Origin: JALZKA01 sp033856515
GTDB taxonomy: Bacteria; Actinomycetota; Thermoleophilia; Solirubrobacterales; 70-9
Direction: 5' to 3'
Assembly: GCA_033856515.1 (NCBI GenBank)
Contig: JAWVEY010000019.1
Span: 18,267 to 82,266, forward strand
DNA length: 64,000 nucleotides
The notes under the pieces were generated by a model. That model had not been told where the DNA came from and did no database searches. It saw only the letters and a program-made list of their open reading frames with translations. Shown here in pieces: positions 34,244-43,210 of this stretch; positions within the stretch are counted from its first letter, which is position 1; every line of letters starts with the position of its first letter. A program made the position numbers and the translations under genes.

Positions 34244-35098
34244 CTAAAAGTTCCGGCCGGTGATGCGCTCGTACGCCTCGACGTATTTGGCGCGGGTGCC
34301 CTGGACGATCTCGTCCGGCAGCTCGGGGCCGGGCGGCGAGTGGTCCCAGCCCGAGTCGTCGAGCCAGTCGCGCACGTACTGCTTGTCGAAGGACGACTGT
34401 CCCCGGCCGGCCTCGTAGTCGTCGGCGGGCCAGAAGCGCGACGAGTCGGGGGTTAGTACCTCATCGCCCAGGACGATCTCCGCGCCCGGGGAGGCGCCGA
34501 ACTCGAACTTGGTGTCGGCGATGATGATCCCGCGCTCCAAGGCGTGTGCGGCGGCGTGCTCGTACAAGGCGATCGAGGTGTCGCGGAGCCCCTCCATCAG
34601 CGCGCGGTCGCCGATCGTCTCGACGGCGCGTTCGAAGGAGATGTTCTCGTCGTGGTCGCCGACCTCGGCCTTGGTGGCCGGTGTGAAGATCGGCTCGGGA
34701 AGCTTCTGCGACTCCTGAAGGCCGTCGGGCAGCGCGATCCCGCACACCTCGCCGGAGCTCTTGTACTCCTTCCAGCCCGAGCCCGTGATGTAGCCGCGGA
34801 CGACGCACTCGACCGGGTACATGTCGAGCTTCTTCACACGCAGGCCGCGGCCCTCGGCCTCAGGCGGGACGTCGGCCGTGATCATGTGGTTCGGGCAGAT
34901 GTCGCCGGTCGTCTCGAACCAAAAAACCGACATGCGGGTGAGCACCGCGCCCTTGTCGGGGATCGGCGTGGGGAGGACGACGTCATAGGCGGAGATGCGA
35001 TCCGAGGCGACCATGAGGAGGTCATCCTCGATCTCGTACATCTCGCGCACCTTGCCGGAGGCGACGAGCTTCAGGTCAGCGAGTGTGTCGGGGCTCAT
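34244..35098 (-). CDS. purC: SAICAR synthetase
   Basis: Ligates aspartate to CAIR. 284 residues, of the longer bacterial type. KLVASGKVREMYEIED (ATP site) at the start, SDRISAYDVVLPTPIPDKG, YPVECVVRGYITGSGWKEY, IIADTKFEFG, and LTPDSSRFW are all present. ATG 35098 is chosen; in-frame ATGs at 35116 and 35122 are possible. Divergent from the P450 gene by 26 bp. Confidence 0.94.
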   Translation of the reverse strand: MSPDTLADLKLVASGKVREMYEIEDDLLMVASDRISAYDVVLPTPIPDKGAVLTRMSVFWFETTGDICPNHMITADVPPEAEGRGLRVKKLDMYPVECVVRGYITGSGWKEYKSSGEVCGIALPDGLQESQKLPEPIFTPATKAEVGDHDENISFERAVETIGDRALMEGLRDTSIALYEHAAAHALERGIIIADTKFEFGASPGAEIVLGDEVLTPDSSRFWPADDYEAGRGQSSFDKQYVRDWLDDSGWDHSPPGPELPDEIVQGTRAKYVEAYERITGRNF

Positions 35099-35124
35099 GC
35101 GGCGCCAATCTAACATCCGCACCT

Positions 35125-36471
35125 ATGGCATCTCCGCCAAATGTCCCATTGCCGAAGCTGGTCCAGACGATGCGCTTCATCGTTCGCCCGGTCAGCTTCC
35201 TCCAGCACTGGCGCCACGAGCTGGGCGAGACGTTCGCCGCGTCGCTCATCGGCCCTGGCGAGGTGGTCTTCATCTCGGACGCCGAGTCGGTCAAGGCGCT
35301 CTATTCCCGCGACCGGCAGAACACGATCGCGCCCGGCCGGAACATCGTCCTGCGGCCGCTCCTAGGGGACGGGTCGCTGCTGCTCCAGGAGGGCGACGAG
35401 CATCTGCGCCGCCGCAAGCTGATGCTGCCGCCGTTTCACGGCGAGCGCATGCGCGCCTACGAAAAGGTGATCGAAGAGACGACCCACAACGCGATCGCCG
35501 AGTGGCGTCAGGGCGAGGAGTTCGCCCTCCACCCGACGATGCAGGCGATCACGCTCGAAGTGATCCTTCGTGCAGTCTTCGGGGTCGAGGAGGGGAAGCG
35601 CCACGACGAGCTCTCCGAAGGTCTTACGGAGATCCTTGCGGCAAGCGGGTCGCCGCGAGCGATTGGTCTGCTCTCCCCGCGGGTCCGCAACTCGCCGCTG
35701 TACCGGCGCCTCACAGGCAAGATTGCCCGCGTCGACGAGCTCCTTGCCGATCAGATCGCCGAGCGGCGCGCCGACCCCGCCCTGGACGAGCGCGACGACA
35801 TCCTCTCGATGCTGATCTCGGCGCGCTTCGAAGACGGCTCCGAGATGTCGGACTCCGAGATCCGCGACCAGCTCATGACGCTTCTCCTCGCCGGGCACGA
35901 GACGACCGCTACGGGGCTCGCGTGGGCGTTCGACCTCCTCTTCCGCAATCCCGAGGCGTACGAGCGTGTGATCGAGGAGGTCCGGGCGGGAGACGATCAC
36001 ACCTACCTCGATGCCGTGATCTCGGAGACGCTGCGCGTCAGGCCCGTCGTTCCGTTCACGGGCCGCGAGCTCCGTGAGCCGACCACGCTCGACGGCTTCG
36101 ACTTCGAGCCGGGGCAGATCATCCTCGCTTCGATCTGGCTCACCCACACGCGGCCAGACCTCTATCCGGAACCGTTCGCGTTCAAGCCCGAGCGCTTCCT
36201 CGACGGGGCGACAGAGACCTACTCGTGGGTGCCGTTCGGCGGCGGGACCCGGCGCTGCATCGGTGCCGCCTTCGCCCAGCTCGAGATGCGAGTTGCGCTC
36301 CAGACGATCATCCGCGAATGCGACCTGCGCCCTGGGTCGTCCGAGGCGGAGCGCCCGACCCGCCGCAACGTGACTATGTCGCCCGCCAGGGGGACGCCGG
36401 CCGTGCTCGCCGGTCGGCCGCAGGCTAGGGTTGGCGCCTTGTCTACTGGTTCACTAGAGAACGCCGCGTGA
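35125..36471 (+). CDS. Cytochrome P450
   Basis: 448-residue heme monooxygenase. I-helix LLLAGHETTATGLAWAF, K-helix ETLR (SETLRVRP), the PERF segment FKPERFLDG, and the heme-cysteine loop VPFGGGTRRCIGAAFAQ are intact. No membrane anchor, so soluble as usual for bacteria. Its stop overlaps the GTG of the next sulfotransferase, and a second sulfotransferase follows. This order suggests hydroxylation followed by sulfation of a lipid, terpenoid or polyketide; the substrate is unknown. No ferredoxin is nearby. Confidence 0.94.
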   Translation: MASPPNVPLPKLVQTMRFIVRPVSFLQHWRHELGETFAASLIGPGEVVFISDAESVKALYSRDRQNTIAPGRNIVLRPLLGDGSLLLQEGDEHLRRRKLMLPPFHGERMRAYEKVIEETTHNAIAEWRQGEEFALHPTMQAITLEVILRAVFGVEEGKRHDELSEGLTEILAASGSPRAIGLLSPRVRNSPLYRRLTGKIARVDELLADQIAERRADPALDERDDILSMLISARFEDGSEMSDSEIRDQLMTLLLAGHETTATGLAWAFDLLFRNPEAYERVIEEVRAGDDHTYLDAVISETLRVRPVVPFTGRELREPTTLDGFDFEPGQIILASIWLTHTRPDLYPEPFAFKPERFLDGATETYSWVPFGGGTRRCIGAAFAQLEMRVALQTIIRECDLRPGSSEAERPTRRNVTMSPARGTPAVLAGRPQARVGALSTGSLENAA

Positions 36472-37403
36472 AGCTGAGACGCCGCAACATGGTGGCCGCA
36501 CGTCGCGGCTCGGAGCCCCCCGCCCCGTTCGTCGTGGGCGTCGGGCGCTCGGGCACGACACTTCTGCGCCTGATGCTGGACGCCCACCCAGCGGTGGCGA
36601 TCCCGCCCGAGACGCACTTCGCGGTGCGCCTTGTCAAGCGCTTCTCAGAGGCGCCGATGACTGCATCTGAAACCGCGGAATGGATCTCTTCGAAGAACCG
36701 CTGGGGCGACTTCGGCCTGGACGCCGCCGAGTTCGAGAACAGACTGGCCGCGCACCGGAGGCTGACCGCGGGCGATGCGCTCCGCGACTTCTTCACGCTC
36801 TACGCCGAGCGCCACGGCAAGACGCGCTGGGGTGACAAGACGCCGATCTACGTGCGCCAGATGCGCCGGATCGAGCGCGCGGTGCCCGAGGCGCATTTCA
36901 TCCACATGATCCGCGACGGGCGTGACGTCGCGCTTTCGGTCTGGGACCGGGTGGGCAAGGAGAAGGACGCGACGCGCATGGCGCGCCTTTGGAAGCGCCG
37001 GATCCGCAAGGCCCGCCGCCAGGCCGAGAAGCTCGGCCACTACCTCGAGGTCCGCTACGAGGACCTGGTCCTCGAGACGGAGCCGACGCTGCGCCGCGTT
37101 GCCGCCTTCATTGACCTGGAATGGGACGACGCGATGCTCTCCTATCACGAGCACTCGGAGGAGCGGATGGCCGAGATGGACCGCGACCTGCCCGCTCTCG
37201 CGAGCGGTCGCGAGCGCCCGGGCAGCCGCAGGCTCGATGCGTTCAAGCTCACCTCAGAGCCGCCCCAGGCGACGCGCGTTGCACGCTGGCGCGAGCAGAT
37301 GGAGCCGGCAGACGTCGAGGCGTTCGAGGACACTGCGGGTGACCTCCTGGCCGAGCTCGGGTACGAGTCCGGCGTCGGAGCGGCGATCGGGGGCGAGCGA
37401 TGA
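36468..37403 (+). CDS. Sulfotransferase family protein (STF-E)
   Basis: 311 residues from GTG 36468, which overlaps the P450 stop. 5'-PSB loop VGRSGTTLLRLMLDAHP (near 25-41), IPPETHFAVRLV, GDKTPIYVRQM, 3'-PB loop HMIRDGRDVALS. The end reads LLAELGYESG, as in most members here. The stop overlaps the next start (ATGA), giving a coupled P450-STF-STF operon. Confidence 0.88.
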   Translation: MKLRRRNMVAARRGSEPPAPFVVGVGRSGTTLLRLMLDAHPAVAIPPETHFAVRLVKRFSEAPMTASETAEWISSKNRWGDFGLDAAEFENRLAAHRRLTAGDALRDFFTLYAERHGKTRWGDKTPIYVRQMRRIERAVPEAHFIHMIRDGRDVALSVWDRVGKEKDATRMARLWKRRIRKARRQAEKLGHYLEVRYEDLVLETEPTLRRVAAFIDLEWDDAMLSYHEHSEERMAEMDRDLPALASGRERPGSRRLDAFKLTSEPPQATRVARWREQMEPADVEAFEDTAGDLLAELGYESGVGAAIGGER

Positions 37404-38377
37404 GCCTCAACCCGATCACGCGCCGCCGCGAGCGGCTTCGCCGCAAGCGCCGGGAGGTTCGCCAGGCCAAACGCGCGAAGAAGCTCGCCAACAGGCCGCC
37501 GCCCATGCCGTTCGTCGTAGGGGTCAACCGCTCCGGGACGACCCTTCTGCGGATGATGCTCGACTCCCATCCCGACCTCGCGATCCCGCCCGAGACGCAC
37601 TTCTTGCCGGCGCTTTTCAAAACGATGCTCGACGCGCGGAAGGAGGGTGAGCGGATGACGCCCGAGCAGGTCACTGCCTTCCTGGTCGAGCACCGCCGCT
37701 GGGGCGACTTCGGTCTCGATCCCGATGTTCTCACCCAGCGCTTTTCGGAGATGAAGGGCATGCGTCCCAAGCTGGTCCTGCGTGCCTTTTACGGGCTGTA
37801 CGCCGAAAATCAAGGGAAGTCCCGCTACGGCGACAAGACGCCGGGCTACGTGAAGCAGATGGGGACGGTCCAGCGGGCGCTGCCCGAAGCGCGGTTCATC
37901 CACCTCATTCGCGACGGGCGGGACGTTGCCCTCTCGCGTGAGCGCAGGACCGACGCGGAAGAGCTGAGCGTCGAGCGCCACGCAATGATCTGGAAGCGAC
38001 GGATCAACCGAGCGCGCCGCCAAGAGGTCAGGCTCAAGCACTACCTCGAGATCCGCTACGAGGACCTCGTACGGGACCCGGAGGACACTCTCCGCACCGT
38101 CTGCGAGTTCATCGAGCTTCCGTACGACCCCGCGATGCTCACCTACCACGAGCGCTCGGCGGACCGCCTTCAGGAGATCGCCAGAGACCTCCACGATGAT
38201 GACGGCGGTGCGCTCCGCCCCGCGGAGGAGCGACTCGAGGCCCACCAGCTGGTGACCGACGCGCCGCGCGAGGACAGGGTCGAGCGCTGGCGCGAGCTCA
38301 TGTCGCCAGAAGACGTGGCGCAGTTCGAGGACACCGCCGGCGATCTCCTCGAAGAGCTCGGCTACGACCTCTCGTAG
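37400..38377 (+). CDS. Sulfotransferase family protein (STF-F)
   Basis: 325 residues. The first 35 are unusually basic (RRRERLRRKRREVRQAKRAK). 5'-PSB loop VNRSGTTLLRMMLDSHP, IPPETHFLPALF, GDKTPGYVKQM, 3'-PB loop HLIRDGRDVALSRER. It ends LLEELGYDLS. Third gene of the P450 operon. Convergent with the DUF4386-like gene 12 bases away. Confidence 0.88.
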   Translation: MSLNPITRRRERLRRKRREVRQAKRAKKLANRPPPMPFVVGVNRSGTTLLRMMLDSHPDLAIPPETHFLPALFKTMLDARKEGERMTPEQVTAFLVEHRRWGDFGLDPDVLTQRFSEMKGMRPKLVLRAFYGLYAENQGKSRYGDKTPGYVKQMGTVQRALPEARFIHLIRDGRDVALSRERRTDAEELSVERHAMIWKRRINRARRQEVRLKHYLEIRYEDLVRDPEDTLRTVCEFIELPYDPAMLTYHERSADRLQEIARDLHDDDGGALRPAEERLEAHQLVTDAPREDRVERWRELMSPEDVAQFEDTAGDLLEELGYDLS

Positions 38378-38389
38378 CTCGCGGGGCCC

Positions 38390-39112
38390 CTATGTAGCGG
38401 GCTCTCCCGAGAGAATCGGTGAGGGCCTGAATCCCTTGACGATCAGGTAGATCGCGAAGGACAGCTCGAAAGCGGCCTCCGGAACCGAGAAGAGGGCGTG
38501 TGCACCGTCTTGCTCGTAGGCGCCGAACAGCACGGCGATCGCTGACAGGAAGATCAAGGGGCCGCCGACAACACCCAGCAGTGCCAGACGCGGAGGCATG
38601 AGGCCGGTGCGGTACATGAGCCAGCCGAGCAGGAGGCCGTTGACGCCGACGCAGAATCCGGGGCCAAGCAGGAAGGTCCAGTCGTGGACAGCGACGAGGG
38701 ATTGCCCGGTGATTTCGAGCGTCCCCGCCGCATCTCCGATGGATGAGGCGAGGTCGTCTCGCAGGGTGAGGATCGACAGGAGGCTGATGGCACCGACGCC
38801 GATGATCGTCGATTCGATGGTGCGCGAGGCGACGTAGCTGAGTGAGAGGGCTTCGCTGTACCGCCTGAGGATCGGATACATCACGACCGCCGTCCCGACG
38901 TTGCCGATCATCAGGAGGAACTCGAGGAGCGCGCCCAGCTGGATGCGACCATCCTCGCCCGACCCGAGGATGAAGTCCGTCTCGTCCAGGATCGGTTTGT
39001 AGAGGACGAGACCGGCGAGGATCGAGGTGACGAAGGTGGACGCCATGAGCCACCCGGCTATGCGTGCCGTCTTGTTCTCCGCGAGTGTGGGCAGCGCTGT
39101 GGGCGAGGACAT
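38390..39112 (-). CDS. DUF4386-like membrane protein
   Basis: 240 residues, about six membrane helices. The N-terminal KTARIAGWLMASTFVTSILAG and the segment GALLEFLLMIGNVGTAVVMYP, followed by ILRRYSEALSLSYVASRTIE, fit the DUF4386 pattern. ATG 39112 is chosen because it sits just before the conserved start. No biochemical role is known for the family. Standalone gene between sulfotransferase units. Confidence 0.78.
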   Translation of the reverse strand: MSSPTALPTLAENKTARIAGWLMASTFVTSILAGLVLYKPILDETDFILGSGEDGRIQLGALLEFLLMIGNVGTAVVMYPILRRYSEALSLSYVASRTIESTIIGVGAISLLSILTLRDDLASSIGDAAGTLEITGQSLVAVHDWTFLLGPGFCVGVNGLLLGWLMYRTGLMPPRLALLGVVGGPLIFLSAIAVLFGAYEQDGAHALFSVPEAAFELSFAIYLIVKGFRPSPILSGEPAT

Positions 39113-39265
39113 GTCGACTCCTTCAGATTGGGACCCCCCGTGCAACCTGAACCTATATCGAATAGGAGCTAGTCCAAATCCCCGACTGCCTCGAGAGCCT
39201 TGTCGCCGCTTACTACCCGGCCTCCTTTGACGGCCGGGACCGGCGGGAGTAACCTCGATCGGGCG

Positions 39266-40189
39266 ATGGGCCATACGCGGTCGATCCGGAACGGGAGCGC
39301 CGGGGTCGTCTCCGCCACGGCGGCGCTGGTCTTGCTTGCGCTCGTGTCGGCCGCGCCCGCTCAGGCCACGTTCCCTGGCAGCAACGGCAGCATCGCGTTC
39401 GAGAGCACGCGCGACGGAAACGTCGAGATCTACGTCATGAACTCCGACGGTGACGACGAGACGCGGCTGACCAACAACTCGGTGGACGACCGGCAGCCGG
39501 CCTGGTCGCCCAACGCCAAGCGGATCGCGTATGCCCACCGGACGCACAACGGCGGCTTGGACATCTTCGTCATGCGCGCCGACGGGTCGCATCGCCGCCG
39601 GCTCACGCGGAATCCCGCCGAGGACCAGAACCCCGCCTGGTCGCCCGGCGGCGACCGGATCGTCTTCCAGAGCGAACGCAAGGGCAACGACGATATCTTC
39701 GTCGTGGACGACAAGGGCATCCACGTCACCCAGCTCACCAGCACGAGCCGCGACGACCAGGATCCCGCCTGGAACCCGAGCAACCTGTACATCGTGTTCG
39801 AGCGAATCCTGAGCGGCGAGAACGACGAGATCTTCCGCATGTGGCCGAACGGGTCGCACGTTGTGCGCCTCACCCACGAGGCCGGCGGCGACATCCAGCC
39901 CGGGTTCGCCCCGGCCGGCGGGAAAGTGGCCTTCGCGAGCGAGCGCGACAACCCGTTCGACATCTTCACGATGTTCGACGCCGGAGGCAGCCAGAACGCG
40001 CTGATCACCAGCGGCTTCGGTGAGTTCCGCCCCGCCTGGTCGCCCGATGGCCTCTCGATCCTTTTCTCCAGCACACAGGGCACGGCCAACTCCGACATCT
40101 TTCAGATGGCCGCGAACGGCTCCGGGTTCCCGCTGGCGATGACCAGCGATCCGGCCTTCGACGGCGGGGCGGACTGGGCGCCAGGTTAG
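39266..40189 (+). CDS. Secreted TolB-like beta-propeller protein
   Basis: 307 residues. The signal peptide ends near AQA at about residue 35. Six PD40/TolB-type blades follow, each with the pattern PAWSPxGxRIxFxSxRxGxxxIFVM; examples are QPAWSPNAKRIAYAHRT, NPAWSPGGDRIVFQSER and RPAWSPDGLSILFSS. Probably an extracellular binding or scaffold protein. Gram-positive context makes the Tol-Pal role unlikely. ATG 39266 opens the signal. Confidence 0.87.
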   Translation: MGHTRSIRNGSAGVVSATAALVLLALVSAAPAQATFPGSNGSIAFESTRDGNVEIYVMNSDGDDETRLTNNSVDDRQPAWSPNAKRIAYAHRTHNGGLDIFVMRADGSHRRRLTRNPAEDQNPAWSPGGDRIVFQSERKGNDDIFVVDDKGIHVTQLTSTSRDDQDPAWNPSNLYIVFERILSGENDEIFRMWPNGSHVVRLTHEAGGDIQPGFAPAGGKVAFASERDNPFDIFTMFDAGGSQNALITSGFGEFRPAWSPDGLSILFSSTQGTANSDIFQMAANGSGFPLAMTSDPAFDGGADWAPG

Positions 40190-40264
40190 GGCGCTGCTGC
40201 CCTTCGGCCGTTGCGCACGCAGCCTTCCGCGATGGGCAGAGATAGGTGCTTTCCATGCGAAGCG

Positions 40265-41167
40265 CTATGGAGCGGAGTTCACCTCGTAGCCCAGCTCGGC
40301 CAGGAGCTCGCCCGCGATCTCCTTGAAGGCCCACGCGTCTTCGGCGTTCATCTCGCGCTTCCACTTCTCGACTCGCTCGCGCTGGGGCGGCTCAGAAGTG
40401 GCCGCGTGCATCTCGGATCGGTGGCCGGCGGGGAGGCCTTGGCGCCCCTCTGCCGCTTCGAGTTCGCCCGACATCTCGCCCATGCGCTCGGCGGCTCGCT
40501 CGTGGTAGCTCAGCATCGCTGGGTCGAAAGGGAGGTCGAGGAACTCACAGACGCGGCGCAGGGCCGGCTCGGTGTCGGTGATCAGGTCCTCGTAGCGGAC
40601 CTCGGTGTAGTGCGCGACCTTCGCGCCCTGCTTCCGGGTGCGCTTGATCCGCCGCTTCCAGCGCTTCGCCAGTTCCTCGACCGTCCGCTCGCGCAGGCCG
40701 CGCGACATGACCGAGAGCGCCACGTCGCGGCCGTCGCGGATGATGTGGACGAAGCGCGCCTCGGGGAGGACACCCTCGATGTCTCGCATGCTGGTGGAGT
40801 AGCCGGGCGTCTTGTCCCCGCAGCGGCTCTTGCCCTGGCCCGCCGCATATAGGCCGTAGAACGCGAGCAGGACGCCGCGCGCCGAGTTGTCGGCAGCCGC
40901 CGTCGCTTCGGCGAGGGTGTCCTCGGCCAGGCCGAAGTCGGCGAACTCGGGGCGCGAGGTGATCACAGCAAGCGCCCGGTCCCGCGAGGGCTCCCCTTCC
41001 GAGAAGAGCTCGATCAGGTTCGGGACGAAGTGCGTCTCGGGCGGGATCGCCAGCTCGGGATGGGCGTCGAGCATGAGGCGCAGGAGCGTCGTCCCGGAGC
41101 GGTTCGCGCCCACGACGAAGGGCATCGAACCCTCCAACGGTGGCGGAGCTATTGCGGGGTCGGGCAT
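40265..41167 (-). CDS. Sulfotransferase family protein (STF-G)
   Basis: 300 residues. 5'-PSB loop ANRSGTTLLRLMLDAHP (near 24-40), IPPETHFVPNLIELF, GDKTPGYSTSM, 3'-PB loop HIIRDGRDVALSVMSRG. The KxRCGDKTP segment has a cysteine not seen in the paralogues. Start ATG 41167 is only 13 bp from the divergent glycosyltransferase-like start at 41181, so at least one promoter must lie in the opposing coding region. Confidence 0.87.
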   Translation of the reverse strand: MPDPAIAPPPLEGSMPFVVGANRSGTTLLRLMLDAHPELAIPPETHFVPNLIELFSEGEPSRDRALAVITSRPEFADFGLAEDTLAEATAAADNSARGVLLAFYGLYAAGQGKSRCGDKTPGYSTSMRDIEGVLPEARFVHIIRDGRDVALSVMSRGLRERTVEELAKRWKRRIKRTRKQGAKVAHYTEVRYEDLITDTEPALRRVCEFLDLPFDPAMLSYHERAAERMGEMSGELEAAEGRQGLPAGHRSEMHAATSEPPQRERVEKWKREMNAEDAWAFKEIAGELLAELGYEVNSAP

Positions 41168-41180
41168 GATCTCGCCAATC

Positions 41181-42116
41181 ATGACCCCTAGCGAGTCCCT
41201 TGCCATCGTCGCCTGTGTGGAAGCCGGCCCGCTCGAAGAGCAGGCGGTGATGCTGTTCGAGTCGATGCGCAAGTGGGGCGGCCGCCACGCAGATGCGCGG
41301 CTCGTGAGCGTCGAGCCGCGTGGCGAGACCGGGCTCGACCCCGAGACGGTCGAAACCTTCGCGACGCTGGGCGTCGAGCACCACTCAGACAACCTGAACG
41401 TCGAGTTCGCCGACAACCCGATGGTGAATCGCCTCTACGCAGGAGCTTGGGCCGAGGGGGCGCTGGGAGTCGCTTCGATCGCGCTGGTCGACACCGACAC
41501 CGTCTTCTTCAACCCTCCCGACGACCTGACCGACCTGGGCGACGCCGTCGCCGTGAGGCCCGTCGGCCAGAAGAAGCGCGGCTCATATGGCCCCGACGAC
41601 TTCAAGGACCGCTACTGGCAGAAGATGTACAAGCTCTGCGGCTCACCCGAGGGCCCCTGGGTCGAGACGGTCTGGACCGGCGAGCGGATTCGCGGCTATT
41701 GGAGTGCGGGAGTCGTCGCCGCGCCTCCTTCGCGTGGCGTGTTCGGACGCTGGCTCGAGAACTTCCGGACCCTGATCCACGAGGACCACATCCCGAAGGC
41801 TGGTCCGCGCAACATGGACCAGCTCTCGCTGGCGGCAACCCTCCCGCACGGGCCGGTGAAGACCCTTGACGGCCGCTACAACTACCTCGTCCGCCGCCGC
41901 CCCAAGCTGCCGCCGGAGCTCCAGGCGCTGAACCTGGACGAGATCGTCCACCTCCATTACCGCCACTGGTTCCACCAGCCGGGCTTCCTGGACCAGCTCG
42001 AGCCTCCGTTCAAGCCGTCGCCCCAGCTCGAGTGGCTCGAAGAGCGCCTTCCGCTTGTCCACCCCGGCGAAGGCGGGCACGAAGGCTCGCGCTTCGCGCC
42101 GGACGCCGACCTCTAG
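41181..42116 (+). CDS. Glycosyltransferase-like protein with a DxD motif
   Basis: 311 residues, not related to the GT4-like genes. SLAIVACVEAGPLEEQAVML at the start and IALVDTDTVFFNPPDDL near 95-111 resemble GT-A fold enzymes in which DxD binds the metal and nucleotide sugar. GYWSAGVVAAPPS and GPRNMDQLSLAA match the later acceptor side of such folds. ATG 41181 opens the first strand. It converges on STF-H with a four-base overlap of stops. Donor and acceptor are unknown. Confidence 0.65.
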   Translation: MTPSESLAIVACVEAGPLEEQAVMLFESMRKWGGRHADARLVSVEPRGETGLDPETVETFATLGVEHHSDNLNVEFADNPMVNRLYAGAWAEGALGVASIALVDTDTVFFNPPDDLTDLGDAVAVRPVGQKKRGSYGPDDFKDRYWQKMYKLCGSPEGPWVETVWTGERIRGYWSAGVVAAPPSRGVFGRWLENFRTLIHEDHIPKAGPRNMDQLSLAATLPHGPVKTLDGRYNYLVRRRPKLPPELQALNLDEIVHLHYRHWFHQPGFLDQLEPPFKPSPQLEWLEERLPLVHPGEGGHEGSRFAPDADL

Positions 42117-43210
42117 GCGCTCGGCTCCGGCTCGGTCGCAGCCGGCTCTGCTACCGGCGTTTTCTCTTCGGGCTCTGGCTCGGGAGGCGGGGGCGGAACC
42201 GGCAGCCGCGCCTCGTACACGGCGCGGAGATACGGGGCCGAGCTGACACCGTCGGCTTCGAGGCCTTCGATCATCTCGACGTAGCGCTTCTCTATCCGCG
42301 CCTCCTTGCGGGACGAGAGCCCCTTCTTCCATCGCACAGCGTTGGCCTGCGAGAGATCCATCTTGCCGTAGAAGAACCGGCGCATCCGGCGGCCGAATCG
42401 CACGCCGGTGAACCTGGCGACGCTCTTAGCCGCCTCATGACGCGGAGGGAGGAGGATGTCCTCCAGGCTCACCTGCAGGAGCTTGTCGTCAGGGATATGA
42501 CGAGCACCCTCCTCGATGCGGCGGAGGCGCTTTTCGAACCACTTGAGCCCCTGCATCCGAGTGCGGGGGTAGGAGCGCCCGCGCGTCTGGGATACCCGCG
42601 ATGCCGAGGCGTCGCGCCCGTCACGGATCACGTGGATGAACTTCGCTTCTGGGAAGAGGCGCATCAATGTGGAAGCAGCGGCGATCGTGTCGCAGCTCTG
42701 CTCGATCAGCCCGCTCGCCCCCTTTCGCATCGCCTCAGGCCACAGAAGGTCAATGAAGAGCTTGCGGCAGGCGGCGTCCGGCGCATCGGGATCGAACGAG
42801 CGATCGAACTCAGCCAGGGCGGCCTCGAAGCGCTCCGGCGGCATGAACTTGTGCATGCCTCGCTCACGGCCGGTCATGGTGCCCTTCCACCAGAAGCCGC
42901 GCATTCGCTCGAGGAAGGCGTCCTTGGTCACGCTTCCGTTGAGTAGGCCCGGAAAGCCCAGTTCCTCGACGTGAAAACGGCACTCCACCCCGACCGCGTG
43001 CAAACGGCCGTGGCGTCCCAGGAAGCGGGACACGATGTGCGTCCCGCTCCGGCCGGTCCCGCCGACGAAGATGATCGGCGTGATGTGCTGACCTGGCCGG
43101 TCCTCGATCCCGTAGATCTTTCCGACATGCGGCGCGCCGTCGTGAGGCTCGTCGTCGCCGTCGTGAGCCTCTTTCTCCTCGTCGCGAGGCCCGTTCTCCT
43201 CCGTGCTCAT
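42113..43210 (-). CDS. Sulfotransferase family protein with acidic N-terminus and Pro/Glu tail (STF-H)
   Basis: 365 residues, the longest of the group. It begins with 30 acidic residues (DEEKEAHDGDDEPHDG), has the 5'-PSB loop GGTGRSGTHIVSRFLGRHG (near 49-67), the 3'-PB loop HVIRDGRDASASRV, and ends in a Pro/Glu-rich stretch (LPVPPPPPEPEPEEKTP). No PPETHF. The flanks suggest disordered protein-binding tails. The ATG overlaps the stop of STF-I. Last gene of the purD-purE-purB-STF-STF run. Confidence 0.83.
   Translation of the reverse strand: MSTEENGPRDEEKEAHDGDDEPHDGAPHVGKIYGIEDRPGQHITPIIFVGGTGRSGTHIVSRFLGRHGRLHAVGVECRFHVEELGFPGLLNGSVTKDAFLERMRGFWWKGTMTGRERGMHKFMPPERFEAALAEFDRSFDPDAPDAACRKLFIDLLWPEAMRKGASGLIEQSCDTIAAASTLMRLFPEAKFIHVIRDGRDASASRVSQTRGRSYPRTRMQGLKWFEKRLRRIEEGARHIPDDKLLQVSLEDILLPPRHEAAKSVARFTGVRFGRRMRRFFYGKMDLSQANAVRWKKGLSSRKEARIEKRYVEMIEGLEADGVSSAPYLRAVYEARLPVPPPPPEPEPEEKTPVAEPAATEPEPSA

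Noticed and set aside
40190..40264. Terminator hairpin between the TolB-like gene and STF-G
   Set aside because: CTGCCC (40197-40202) and GGGCAG (40234-40239) pair, but the enclosed 31 bases fold poorly and no T-tract follows.
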